Source: Paracraurococcus lichenis | GTDB lineage: Bacteria > Pseudomonadota > Alphaproteobacteria > Acetobacterales > Acetobacteraceae | Direction: 5' to 3' | Length of the DNA stretch: 64,000 nucleotides | NCBI RefSeq assembly: GCF_030657435.1 | Contig: NZ_JAUTWS010000002.1 | Span: 248,001-312,000 of the forward strand | Shown: one piece after another, positions 25,594 through 34,345 of the stretch | Position numbering within the stretch: the first letter of the stretch is position 1 | How the letters are laid out: every line of letters begins with the position of its first letter | Notes under the pieces: model-generated | Database searches by the model: none | Told to the model about the DNA's origin: nothing | The model's input: only the letters and a program-made list of their open reading frames with translations | Program-made: the position numbers and the translations under genes

Positions 25594-26718
25594 ATGGACG
25601 CGCTCGCATATCTGGATCCCCGCACCGGCCGGACCTGGCCGCTCGAGACCCCGCGCTGGTGCGGGGACGCACAGGAGCCCCTGCTGCTGACCGAGCTGCC
25701 CGGCCTTGCGCCGGGCGATATCGACCCTGGCCTGCGCAGCCTCTGGCGCTACCGCGCCGCCCTGCCGCCGCTGGCCGGCGATCCCATCACCATGGGGGAG
25801 GGCTGCACGCCGCTGGTGCCGCGCCTCCTCGCCGGCGCGAAAGCGCTGCTGAAATGCGAGTGGTTCATGCCGACCGGCAGCTTCAAGGACCGCGGCGCCT
25901 CCGTCATGCTCTCCCTGCTGCGGGCGCAGGGGGTGGAGGCGGTGCTGGAGGACAGCAGCGGCAATGGCGGCGCGGCCATCGCCGCCTATGCCGCGGCCGG
26001 CGGGATGCGGGCGAAGATCATGGTCCCGGCCTCGACCTCCCCGGCCAAGACGGTGCAGAGCCGGGCGAGCGGCGCCGAGATCGAACTGGTGCCCGGCACG
26101 CGGCAGGACTGCGCCGATGCCGCGCTGCGCGAGTCGGCCAATATCTTCTACGCCAGCCACAACTGGCATCCCTTCTTCCTGCAGGGCACCAAGACCCTGG
26201 CCTATGAGCTGTGGGAGGATCTCGGCTTCCGCGCCCCTGACAATGTCATCGTCCCCTGCGGCGCGGGGTCGAATGTCCTGGGCTGCGGCATCGGCTTCTC
26301 CGAACTGCTGCGGGCCGGGCAGATCGACCGGCTGCCGCGCATCTTCGCGGCGCAGCCGGCCCATTGCGCGCCGATCGCGCGGGAATTCCTGGAGCTGGAA
26401 CCCGCGGCGCCACAGCCGACCATCGCCGAGGGCACGGCGATCGCCCAGCCGATCCGCCTGCGCGAATGCATCGGCGTGCTGCGCCTGACCCAGGGCGGGG
26501 CGGTGATGCTGTCGGAGGCCGAGATTGGCCAGGCATGCCTCGACCTCGCCCGCAGCGGGATCTATGTCGAGCCCACCTGCGCGCAGGCGGCGGCGGCCTT
26601 CGGCAAGCTGCTGGCGGCGGGCACGATCAGCCCGGAGGAGACGACGGTGGTGGTGCTGACCGGCAGCGGACTGAAGGCCACGCCGCGGATCGCCGAGCTG
26701 CTGGGGCTTTCGCTGTGA
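25594..26718 (+). CDS. PLP-dependent enzyme of the threonine synthase family
   Basis: The 374-residue fold-type II enzyme has the PLP lysine in PTGSFKDRGA (about residue 95), the phosphate-binding SSGNGGAAIAAYAA loop, and a late VVLTGSGLKATPRI segment. The family carries out beta-replacement or beta/gamma-elimination on amino acids. No thrA/thrB context exists, and the next three genes look catabolic, so it may be an ammonia-lyase for a hydroxy- or amino-substituted amino acid. That is inference. It overlaps the next gene by 4 bp. Confidence 0.87.
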   Translation: MDALAYLDPRTGRTWPLETPRWCGDAQEPLLLTELPGLAPGDIDPGLRSLWRYRAALPPLAGDPITMGEGCTPLVPRLLAGAKALLKCEWFMPTGSFKDRGASVMLSLLRAQGVEAVLEDSSGNGGAAIAAYAAAGGMRAKIMVPASTSPAKTVQSRASGAEIELVPGTRQDCADAALRESANIFYASHNWHPFFLQGTKTLAYELWEDLGFRAPDNVIVPCGAGSNVLGCGIGFSELLRAGQIDRLPRIFAAQPAHCAPIAREFLELEPAAPQPTIAEGTAIAQPIRLRECIGVLRLTQGGAVMLSEAEIGQACLDLARSGIYVEPTCAQAAAAFGKLLAAGTISPEETTVVVLTGSGLKATPRIAELLGLSL

Positions 26719-28250
26719 GCGCCGAGGGGAAGGCAGGCCCGCGCATCGCCCTGCTGGGCTTCTCCATCGAATGCAACCGCTTCGCCCCGCCGGCGACGCA
26801 GCGCGACTTCGAGACGCGCTGCTGGCTGGAGGGCGAGGCCATCGTGACGGACGCCCGCAGCGCCGCGCCGAAGGCGCTGGGCGAGATGCCGGGCTTCGTC
26901 GCCGACATGGACGCTGCCGGCCCCTGGCAGCCGCGGCCCATCCTGCTGGCCATGGCCGAGCCGAACGGGCCGGTGGAGCAGCCGGCCTTCGACGCCATGA
27001 TGGCCACCTGGCGCGCGGGGCTGGAGGCGCTGCGGGGGCAGGTGGAGGGCGCCTATGCCGTGCTGCACGGCGCCGGGCTGACCACCGGGCTCGACGATCC
27101 GGAGGGCGCGCTGCAGGCCCTGGTGCGCGAGGTGCTGGGGCCGGTGCCCTTCGTCTGCAGCTACGACCTGCACGCCAATGTCTCGGACGGCATGGTGCGG
27201 GACTGCGACGCCTTCGTCGGCTACCGCACCAACCCGCATCTCGACATGCGGGAGCGCGGGGCGGAGAGCGCGCAATTGCTGCGCCGCCTGCTGGCCGGGG
27301 AGAAGGCATCCCGCGCGCTGATCCGCCTGCCGATCGTGGCGCCCACCGTCTCCATGCTGACCGCCGCCGGGCCCTATGCCGAAGTGATCGACCTCGGCCA
27401 GGAACTGGCAGCGCTCGACCCCGCCATCTGGAACGTCTCGGTCATGGGCGGCTTCGCCTATGGCGACACCCCCTTCAACGGCATGGCGGTCGTGGTCACG
27501 GCCGCCGACCAGGACTCGGCAGACAGCATGGCGGAGCGCCTGGCGCGCGCCGCCTGGGCACGGCGGGAGCGCTTCACGGCCGACCTGACGCCGCTGCGCC
27601 AGGCCACGCAGATGGCGAAGACCACGGCGGTGCCGCTCGCCTTCGCCGATGTCGCGGACAATCCGGGCGGCGGCGGCCGCGGCAATACCATGCACATCCT
27701 GGCCGCCTTCCACGCCGCCGGCGTGGAGGGGTGCCTGATGGGCGTCGTCCACGACCCGCTGCTGGCCGCCGAGGCGCATGAGAAAGGGGTCGGCGCCCGC
27801 TTCGCCGCGCGCTTCAACCGCCCGCAGGGCACGCTGACCGCCGACGACCCCTTCAGCCGCCCCTTCGAGGCCGAGGCGGAGGTCGTCGCCCTCTCCGACG
27901 GCCGCGTCACCGGCCGCCGCGGCATTTTTGCGGGTACCGCCATGACACTGGGCCCGACCGCGGCGCTGCGACTCGGCGGCATCACCGTGGTCGTCATCTC
28001 CATCCGCACGCAATGCGCCGACCCCGCCTTCCTCGAGCATCTTGGCCTCGACATCGGCAATGCGCGTTGCGTGGTGGTGAAGTCCCGCGGGCATTTCCGC
28101 GGCGGCTTCGACGAGTTCTTCACCTCCGATCGGATCGTCGAGGTGGACGCGCCCGGCCTGACCTCCCCCATCCTCTCGCGCTTCGCCTGGACGAAGCTGC
28201 CGCGCCCGGTCCTGCCGCTGGATCCGGATGCGCGCTGGAGCCCCCGATGA
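26715..28250 (+). CDS. M81-family metallopeptidase (MlrC-like)
   Basis: The 511-residue protein matches the MlrC/M81 family: N-terminal IALLGFSIECNRFAP, metal-ligand candidates in CSYDLHANVSDGM and YRTNPHLDM, and a C-terminal MlrC domain with DVADNPGGGGRGNT. MlrC finishes linearised microcystin degradation, but most relatives sit in amino-acid or peptide catabolic loci. Start is a GTG overlapping the upstream stop by 4 bp. Its own stop overlaps the next start (ATGA). The operon is thus tightly coupled. Confidence 0.88.
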   Translation: MSAEGKAGPRIALLGFSIECNRFAPPATQRDFETRCWLEGEAIVTDARSAAPKALGEMPGFVADMDAAGPWQPRPILLAMAEPNGPVEQPAFDAMMATWRAGLEALRGQVEGAYAVLHGAGLTTGLDDPEGALQALVREVLGPVPFVCSYDLHANVSDGMVRDCDAFVGYRTNPHLDMRERGAESAQLLRRLLAGEKASRALIRLPIVAPTVSMLTAAGPYAEVIDLGQELAALDPAIWNVSVMGGFAYGDTPFNGMAVVVTAADQDSADSMAERLARAAWARRERFTADLTPLRQATQMAKTTAVPLAFADVADNPGGGGRGNTMHILAAFHAAGVEGCLMGVVHDPLLAAEAHEKGVGARFAARFNRPQGTLTADDPFSRPFEAEAEVVALSDGRVTGRRGIFAGTAMTLGPTAALRLGGITVVVISIRTQCADPAFLEHLGLDIGNARCVVVKSRGHFRGGFDEFFTSDRIVEVDAPGLTSPILSRFAWTKLPRPVLPLDPDARWSPR

Positions 28251-29353
28251 TCCTGGACGACCTGCCCACGCCCTGCCTGGTCCTCGACCTCGGCGTGCTC
28301 AAGCGCAACCTGGCGATGATGGAGGCGGCCGTCGCGCGCTTCCCGGGCCTACGGCTGCGGCCGCACCTGAAGACCGCGAAGAGCCGCGAGGTCGCGCGGC
28401 TGGCCGCACCGGACTTCGGCCCCATCACCGTCAGCACCCTGGCGGAGGCGCGCTACTTCGCCGAGGGCGGCTGGCGCGACCAGATCTACGCCGTCGGTAT
28501 CACGCCGCAGAAGCTGGACGCGGTCGCGGCGCTGAACGCCGCAGGCACCGCGGTGAAGGTCATCACCGACGACCTGGAGGCCGCGCGCGCCATCGCCGCC
28601 CATCCCGGCGCGATCCAGGCGCTGGTGGAGGTGGATGTCGGCGAGGCGCGCGGCGGCGTGGCGCCGGACAGCGGCGTGCTGCCGGAGATCGCGGCGGCGC
28701 TAGGCCCGCGGCTGGCCGGCCTGCTCAGCCATTCCGGCCACAGCTACAACGGCCGCAGCCCCGCCGACATGGCGGCCATCGCCGAGGCCGAGCGGCAGGG
28801 GATCGTGACCGCGGCCGAGCGCCTGCGCGCGGCGGGCCATGCGGTGCCGATCGTCTCGCTCGGCTCCTCCCCGACCGCCATGCATGCGGAACGGATGGAC
28901 GGCGTCACCGAGGTCCGCGCCGGGGTCTACATGTTAGGCGACCTCTTCCAGGCGCAACTCCACACCCATCCGGCGGAGGACATCGCCGTTACCGTCCTCG
29001 CCTCCGTCATCGGTCGGCGGCCGGCGCGGAACACGCTGCTGCTGGATGCCGGGGCGCTGGCCTTGTCCAAGGACCGCAGCACCCAGGCGGCGCCGCGCGA
29101 CTGGGGCTTCGGCCGCGTGGTGGACCTCGACGGCCGCCCGCTCCGCGGCGAGCCGATGGTCGCCCGCGCCTATCAGGAGCATGGCGAGGTCCATTCCGAC
29201 GCCCCGCTGCCCTTCGCGCACCTGCCCATCGGCGCGCGGCTGCGGGTGGTACCGAACCATGCCTGCCTGACCGCCGCGGCGCATGACCGCTACCATGTCG
29301 TCGACGGCACGCGGGAGGTGATTGCCGTCTGGGATCGTATGAACGGTTGGTGA
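28247..29353 (+). CDS. D-threonine aldolase/DSD1-like PLP enzyme
   Basis: The 368-residue fold-type III enzyme has the PLP lysine in RPHLKTAKS near residue 40 and the metal-binding HxC in VPNHACLT near the C-terminus, as in D-threonine aldolase and eukaryotic-type D-serine dehydratase. The family also contains 3-hydroxyaspartate aldolase of the beta-hydroxyaspartate cycle. Candidate reactions are retro-aldol cleavage of D-threo-hydroxy amino acids or D-serine deamination. It closes a three-gene coupled unit followed by dctA 101 bp later. Confidence 0.88.
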   Translation: MILDDLPTPCLVLDLGVLKRNLAMMEAAVARFPGLRLRPHLKTAKSREVARLAAPDFGPITVSTLAEARYFAEGGWRDQIYAVGITPQKLDAVAALNAAGTAVKVITDDLEAARAIAAHPGAIQALVEVDVGEARGGVAPDSGVLPEIAAALGPRLAGLLSHSGHSYNGRSPADMAAIAEAERQGIVTAAERLRAAGHAVPIVSLGSSPTAMHAERMDGVTEVRAGVYMLGDLFQAQLHTHPAEDIAVTVLASVIGRRPARNTLLLDAGALALSKDRSTQAAPRDWGFGRVVDLDGRPLRGEPMVARAYQEHGEVHSDAPLPFAHLPIGARLRVVPNHACLTAAAHDRYHVVDGTREVIAVWDRMNGW

Positions 29354-29454
29354 ATCGAACATAGCCGTAACCGGGCGGCAACATAGGGTTTAGGTCCCGC
29401 GTTCCAAAGGGCGCGGCGGCCTGAACCTGGGCCGCTTCCGGGAAGGTTACGTCC

Positions 29455-30762
29455 ATGGCCAGGCGCTGGCTGTCGCTGCTCTATGTCCAGGTGCTGATCG
29501 CGATCGCGATCGGCGTCACCCTCGGTGCCCTCTGGCCGCAGCTCGGCGCCGCGATGAAGCCGCTCGGCGACGCCTTCATCAAGCTGATCAAGATGGTCAT
29601 CGCGCCGGTGGTCTTCTGTACCGTGGTGCACGGCATCGCCAGCGTGCGCGACGCCAGCCGGGTCGGAAGGGTGGGGCTGAAGGCGATCCTCTATTTCGAG
29701 GTGGTCTCGACCTTCGCCCTCGCCATGGGCCTGATCGTGGCGAAGCTGTTCCAGACCGGCAGCGGCTTCAACATCGACCCGAGCCAGCTCGACGCGAAAT
29801 CCGTCGCCTCCTACACCGCGCGGGCCAAGGCGGACAGCGTGGTCGACCACCTGATGGCGATCATCCCCGACACCTTCCTCGGCGCCTTCGCCGGCGGCGA
29901 CCTGCTGCAGGTGCTGCTGCTGGCCGTGCTGACCGGCTTCGCCATCAATGCCCTCCCGGAGAAGCTGCAGCATGCGGCGTCGCATGCCGTGGACAGCCTC
30001 GCGGCCATCTTCTTCGGCGTGGTGAAGATCGTGGTGAAGGCGGCGCCGATCGGGGCCTTCGGCGCCATGGCCTTCACCATCGGCGCCTATGGCGTCGGCT
30101 CGCTGCTCCGCCTCGGCGAGCTGGTGGCGACCTTCTACCTCACCTCGATCGGCTTCGTGCTGATCGTGCTGGGGCTGATCGCGCGCTTCTGCGGCTTCTC
30201 CATCCTGCGCTTCATCGCCTATATCCGCGAGGAACTGCTGATCGTCCTCGGCACTTCCTCCTCCGAGAGCGTGCTGCCGCAGATCATGCAGAAGCTGCAG
30301 CGGCTCGGCTGCGCGCCGCAGGTGGTCGGGCTGACCGTGCCGCTCGGCTACAGCTTCAACCTGGACGGCACCAACATCTACATGACCCTGGCGACGATGT
30401 TCCTGGCCTATGCCACGAACACGCACCTGACGCTGGGACAAGAGCTGACCATCCTGCTGGTCGCCATGCTGACCTCGAAGGGCGCCTCGGGCGTGACCGG
30501 GGCGGGCTTCGTGACGCTGGCGGCGACGCTCTCCGTCATCCCGGACATCCCGATCCAGGCCCTGGCGGTGCTCGTCGGCATCGACAAGTTCATGAGCGAG
30601 TGCCGCGCGCTGACCAACCTGGTCGGCAACGGCGTCGCCTGCGTCGCGGTCAGCGCCTGGGAAGGGGAGCTGGACCGTACCCGCCTGCGGGAGGAACTGG
30701 CGCGCGGCCCGCGCACCCACGACCTCGAGGACGTGGTGCCGGTCGGCCGTCCCGCCGAGTAG
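29455..30762 (+). CDS. dctA: C4-dicarboxylate/proton symporter
   Basis: The 435-residue carrier is a DAACS-family symporter with eight helices and two re-entrant loops: serine-rich loop [15 protein letters not shown]7 block [13 protein letters not shown] and TM8 loop [15 protein letters not shown]. It imports succinate, fumarate, malate and sometimes aspartate-like acids. GGGAAGG lies 10 nt before the ATG. No sigma-54 site was seen upstream, although dctA genes often have one. Position after the PLP genes suggests uptake of their substrate or a product. Confidence 0.94.
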   Translation: MARRWLSLLYVQVLIAIAIGVTLGALWPQLGAAMKPLGDAFIKLIKMVIAPVVFCTVVHGIASVRDASRVGRVGLKAILYFEVVSTFALAMGLIVAKLFQTGSGFNIDPSQLDAKSVASYTARAKADSVVDHLMAIIPDTFLGAFAGGDLLQVLLLAVLTGFAINALPEKLQHAASHAVDSLAAIFFGVVKIVVKAAPIGAFGAMAFTIGAYGVGSLLRLGELVATFYLTSIGFVLIVLGLIARFCGFSILRFIAYIREELLIVLGTSSSESVLPQIMQKLQRLGCAPQVVGLTVPLGYSFNLDGTNIYMTLATMFLAYATNTHLTLGQELTILLVAMLTSKGASGVTGAGFVTLAATLSVIPDIPIQALAVLVGIDKFMSECRALTNLVGNGVACVAVSAWEGELDRTRLREELARGPRTHDLEDVVPVGRPAE

Positions 30763-30818
30763 CGCTTGCGTGGCGGGGCCGCTCCGGGGGAGGCTGCCGG
30801 GCCGAGGAGACCCGCCCG

Positions 30819-31193
30819 ATGAGCCAGCGCCCGCTCTTCCCGCCCGCCCGTGTCGTGCCGCTCGGCGGCGGGGCGAAGCTCATCTTCTGCTCCGGCGTCA
30901 CCGCCCGGGGCAGCGCGGCGGCGGGCCGGCCGGTGCAGGACCAGGCGCGGGAATGCCTGGGCCGCCTGGAGCGGGCGCTGTCCGCCGAGGGGGTGGGGCT
31001 CGAGCACCTGCTGAAGATCACCACCTGGCTCTCCGACATGCGGCACTACGAGGGCTTCAACGAGGTCCGCCGCGCCGCCTTCGAGCGGCTGGAGACGCCG
31101 CCCGCCAGCACCTGCGTCGGCGGCGCGCAGTTCACCACCACCGATGTCTGCATCGAGATCGAGGCGATCGCGGTGCTGCCGGGGGCGGCATGA
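30819..31193 (+). CDS. RidA-family protein
   Basis: The 124-residue protein fits the YjgF/RidA/UK114 family: LIFCSGVTARGSAA near the N-terminus, QARECLGRLERAL, HLLKITTWLSDM and a C-terminal IEIEAIAVLP. The catalytic-type Arg expected near position 105 (R in RidA proper) is replaced within PPASTCVGGAQF, so deaminase activity may be lost. RidA proteins hydrolyse reactive enamines/imines produced by PLP beta-eliminating enzymes, which fits its neighbours. Its stop overlaps the next start (ATGA). Confidence 0.85.
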   Translation: MSQRPLFPPARVVPLGGGAKLIFCSGVTARGSAAAGRPVQDQARECLGRLERALSAEGVGLEHLLKITTWLSDMRHYEGFNEVRRAAFERLETPPASTCVGGAQFTTTDVCIEIEAIAVLPGAA

Positions 31194-31597
31194 GCCTCGC
31201 GGGCCATATCCGGGCCGAGTCCGCCCGCCTCGCCGCCCTCTGCACCGCCTGCGGAGCCTGCGTGCAGGCCTGCCCGATGACGCCCTATGCCGAAGGGGTG
31301 GTGGAAGCCGGCCCGCCAGCGGTCGCCTTCGGCATGCGCGACGTTCTGCGCGACGGGGCGGGCACGCCGGCGGCGCTCGCCTGGATCGGCGCCTGCACCC
31401 GTAGCGGGCAATGCACGCCGGCCTGCCCGGAGGGGCTGGACGCCGCCTTCATGCTGCGGCTCGCGCAGTGGCGGGCCAAGGGCGCGCTCGGCGAGCCGCC
31501 GCGCATCCCGGTGAAGGAAGACACGCAGTTTTCCCCGAAGGTGAAGGGCTTCGCGCGCCTGACCCTGAACGAGGAGGAGCAGCGGGAATGGCTGTGA
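31190..31597 (+). CDS. HdrC-like 4Fe-4S electron-transfer protein
   Basis: The 135-residue protein holds two cysteine clusters. The first, CTACGACVQACP near residue 18, is the classical CxxCxxCxxxCP. The second, CTRSGQCTPACP near residue 68, is CxxxxxCxxxCP. This arrangement resembles HdrC and the N-terminus of GlpC. It would carry electrons to the CCG-domain protein encoded next. The two genes overlap by 10 bp, so they surely act together. No flavoprotein oxidoreductase gene is directly next to them. Confidence 0.85.
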   Translation: MSLAGHIRAESARLAALCTACGACVQACPMTPYAEGVVEAGPPAVAFGMRDVLRDGAGTPAALAWIGACTRSGQCTPACPEGLDAAFMLRLAQWRAKGALGEPPRIPVKEDTQFSPKVKGFARLTLNEEEQREWL

Positions 31598-32481
31598 GCA
31601 CGTCGTCGCCGTCCGATCCGGACCTCCCGGCGGAGCCTTCCGGCCATCGGACGGCCGACAGGGCCGTCTTCTGGTACGGCTGCAACATGACGCGGCATGG
31701 CGAGGTCATCCGCGCCACCACCCGCATCCTGGATCTGGTCGGGATCGAGGCCGCGCCCGCCGGCGGCCCGGCGCATTGCTGCGGCAGCCCGAAGGAGGCG
31801 AGCGCGCGCATCGCCGAGGGCATGGCCCGCCGCACCGTCGAGGCCTTCAATGCCAGCGGCCGCGACACCGTCGTCACCTGGTGCCCCTCCTGCCACATGA
31901 ACATGCAGGACGGCATGGCGCCGGTGACGCCGACGAATTTCGAGACGGTGCATGTGACGGAGGCGCTCTGGGCGCGACGCGACCGCCTGGCGCCGCTGCT
32001 GGCGCGGCCGCTCGAGGCGCGCGTCCTGGTCCACGTGCATCACGGCTTCAACGGCCGTGTCGCGGTGAACGAGATGGTGCCCGGGCTGCTGCGCCTGATC
32101 CCGGGCGTCACGGTGCTGGAGCATCCGTATCGCGCGCCCGGCCACATGTGCAGTTCGATCGCCGCCGTGCCGGGCGCGCTGGCGGATGCGCAGCGCGCGA
32201 CGCTGGCCGCCATGGCGGAGGTGGGCGCCGATACCCTCGTCACCATCTTCCATTCCTGCCACCGGGAGAGCGCGGCGCTGGAGCGCCACGGCATCCGCGT
32301 GCGCAACTGGATCCACCTGCTGGCCGAGAGCCTCGGCATCCCGGCGGAGGACGAATACAAGGCCTGGCGCAATGCCGAGGACCCGCGCGCCGCGGTCGGC
32401 GAGGCGCGGATCGCCGCGGCGGGCGAGACGGTCTTCACCCGGCTGCTCGAGCCCGAGCTGCGCAGGCCGCCCACCGTCTGA
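31588..32481 (+). CDS. HdrB-like CCG-domain protein
   Basis: The 297-residue protein has a first CCG domain with Cys in FWYGCNMTRHG, CCG in HCCGSPKEAS and CxxC in WCPSCHMNM, the pattern that binds the non-cubane cluster of heterodisulfide reductase HdrB. The second repeat is weakened: HVHHGFNG, MCSSIAAVP and FHSCHRES replace its CCG pattern. ATG 31588 starts inside the HdrC-like gene. The pair may pass electrons from an oxidised 2-hydroxy or thiol substrate to the quinone pool or a carrier; the substrate is unknown. Confidence 0.85.
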   Translation: MAVSTSSPSDPDLPAEPSGHRTADRAVFWYGCNMTRHGEVIRATTRILDLVGIEAAPAGGPAHCCGSPKEASARIAEGMARRTVEAFNASGRDTVVTWCPSCHMNMQDGMAPVTPTNFETVHVTEALWARRDRLAPLLARPLEARVLVHVHHGFNGRVAVNEMVPGLLRLIPGVTVLEHPYRAPGHMCSSIAAVPGALADAQRATLAAMAEVGADTLVTIFHSCHRESAALERHGIRVRNWIHLLAESLGIPAEDEYKAWRNAEDPRAAVGEARIAAAGETVFTRLLEPELRRPPTV

Positions 32482-32492
32482 CCGGCGGCGGC

Positions 32493-33236
32493 TCAGCGCC
32501 GCAGGAAGAACACCGCCGTCATCGCCAGGCCGAAGACGATGACGAAGGCCCGCAGCACCGGCGCCGGCAGCCGCCGCGCCAGCACCGCGCCGCCATAGCC
32601 GCCGATCACCGCGGCGACCAGCATCACCAGCGTCTCCGGCCAGCGCACCGGCCCCCAGAGCGCGAAGCAGAGCACGGCGACGGCATTCGCGGCGCTGACC
32701 AGCAGCGTGCGCGCCGCGCTCATCGCCCGGATGTCGGCATGGCCGAGCAGGCTCCAGACCGCCATCATCATGATGCCGACGCCGCCGCCGAAATAGCCGG
32801 CATAGATCGCCAGCACGATCTGCGCCGCCAGCACGGTGCCGCGGCCGATCCGCACATGCCGCCGCAGCGCCTCGCCGAGCTGCCGGCCGAAGGCGAAGGC
32901 CAGCGTTCCCGTCAGCAGCAGCCAGGGCAGCAGGTCGTCGAAGGCGCGCTGCGGCGTCGCCAGCAGCAGCACCGCCCCGGCCAGGCCGCCGGCGAAGCTG
33001 ATGCCGATCAGCCAGGGAAGCGGGATGCCCTCGAAGGAACGGAATTCCTGCCGCCAGGCCCAGGCGCTGGCCAGCGTCCCCGGCAGCAGCGCGACTGTCG
33101 AGGAGGCATTGGCCGCGACCGAGGGCATGCCGGCGAAGACCAGCGCCGGGATGGTGACGAAGGAGCCGCCGCCGGCCGCGGCGTTCATCGCGCCGGCCAG
33201 CAGCCCGGCGCCGAAGACGAGGAGCAGGGAGAGCAT
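32493..33236 (-). CDS. TauE/SafE-family membrane permease
   Basis: The 247-residue protein has about seven to eight hydrophobic helices and the family N-terminus GAGLLAGAMNAAAGGGSFVTIPAL, with the mid-protein repeat IYAGYFGGGVGIMMMA. Members are proposed exporters of sulfite, sulfoacetate or other organosulfur anions; some move other anions. It converges on the HdrB-like gene with 11 bp between stops, so it belongs to the other transcription unit. The relation to the Bug receptors upstream is unproven. Confidence 0.88.
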   Translation of the reverse strand: MLSLLLVFGAGLLAGAMNAAAGGGSFVTIPALVFAGMPSVAANASSTVALLPGTLASAWAWRQEFRSFEGIPLPWLIGISFAGGLAGAVLLLATPQRAFDDLLPWLLLTGTLAFAFGRQLGEALRRHVRIGRGTVLAAQIVLAIYAGYFGGGVGIMMMAVWSLLGHADIRAMSAARTLLVSAANAVAVLCFALWGPVRWPETLVMLVAAVIGGYGGAVLARRLPAPVLRAFVIVFGLAMTAVFFLRR

Positions 33237-33266
33237 GCCGCAGCCTGCGCCCGCCGCCGCGCCGCG

Positions 33267-34259
33267 TCAGCCCTCGACCGTCAGGTTCAGCCGTTCCGTG
33301 ATCTCGGTCCATTCACGCAGGTTGCGCGCGACCTGCGCCTTGAAGGTCGGCGGGTCCTGGTAGCTCGGCACGGTATCCACCGCGAGCAGGCGGCGATGCG
33401 TCTCGGGCTTCGCCGCAGCGATGCGGAAGACCTCCGCCAGCCGGTCGAGCACCGGCTGCGGCGTCCGCGCCGGCGCCAGCAGGCCGCTGAAGCCGCCGAA
33501 GGAGAAGCGTTCGGAAAAGCCGACCTCCTTCATCAGCGGCGTCTCGCCCAGCGCCGGGACGCGCCGGTCGCCCGCCGTCATCAGCGTCCGGATGCGGCCC
33601 GCCCTGATCATCTCCCCGGCCGCGGCCATGGAGTGGAAGCCGCCATGGATCTGCCCGGCCAGCATGTCCTGCAGCATCGGCGTCTCGCCGCGGTAGGAGA
33701 CGTGCTCCATCTTCAGCCCCGCTTCCTCGGCGACCAGCAGCGCGAAGGCATGGCCGGTCGAGCCCTGGGCATAGGAGCCGAGCGAGAGGTCGCGCCCCCT
33801 GGCCCAGGCGGCGAAGTCCGGCCAGGTCCGGATCGCCTCCGGCACCTTCGGCCCGACGCAGAAGCTGATCGAGGTTGTGCCGAGCCGCCCGATGGGCGCG
33901 AAGTCATGCACGGGGTCATAGGGGAAGCGGCGCATCACCACCGGCGTCTGCACATGCGTGGTGATGGTGAAGAGCAGGGTATAGCCGTCCGGCGCGGCCT
34001 TGGCCGCGGCCTCGGTGCCGACGAGACCGCCGGCGCCGCCGCGATTCTCGATGACGACGGGCTGGCCGAGTTCCGGCTGCATCCCCTCCGCCGCGATGCG
34101 CGCCCAGGTGTCCGTGCCGCCGCCCGGCGGGAAGGGCACGATGAAGCGGACGGGGCGGTCGGGGTAGCCGGTCTGGGCGGTCCCCTGGGCAGTCCCCTGG
34201 GCGAGGGCCGGCGCGGCGAGGCCGGCGGCGGCGAGGCCGAGGAGGTGGCGGCGGTGCAT
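33267..34259 (-). CDS. Bug-family solute receptor, tandem copy 1
   Basis: The 330-residue protein has a signal peptide (HRRHLLGLAAAGLAAPALA) and Bug blocks VRFIVPFPPGGGTDTWARI, VVIENRGGAGGLVGTEAA and YRGETPMLQDMLAGQ. It is clearly paralogous to the next two genes on this strand, with near-identical block order and closing residues. It binds a small carboxylate in the periplasm; the transporter subunits TctA and TctB are not encoded here. Translation starts after a short 86-bp gap from copy 2. Confidence 0.9.
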   Translation of the reverse strand: MHRRHLLGLAAAGLAAPALAQGTAQGTAQTGYPDRPVRFIVPFPPGGGTDTWARIAAEGMQPELGQPVVIENRGGAGGLVGTEAAAKAAPDGYTLLFTITTHVQTPVVMRRFPYDPVHDFAPIGRLGTTSISFCVGPKVPEAIRTWPDFAAWARGRDLSLGSYAQGSTGHAFALLVAEEAGLKMEHVSYRGETPMLQDMLAGQIHGGFHSMAAAGEMIRAGRIRTLMTAGDRRVPALGETPLMKEVGFSERFSFGGFSGLLAPARTPQPVLDRLAEVFRIAAAKPETHRRLLAVDTVPSYQDPPTFKAQVARNLREWTEITERLNLTVEG

Positions 34260-34345
34260 GGGCGTCTCCCGATGGCGTGGCGGGCCGTCTGCGCGGCCCC
34301 TTGCCGTGCAGGGTGGCCCGCGGCCGCGCGCGGCTCAAGCCAGGC

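Noticed and set aside
25594..26718. Calling this gene thrC
   Set aside because: The fold fits threonine synthase, but the catabolic neighbours and lack of homoserine-pathway genes make that specific role doubtful.
29354..29454. Sigma-54 promoter for dctA
   Set aside because: dctA is often RpoN-controlled, but no TGGCAC-N5-TTGC pattern occurs in the 101-bp gap.
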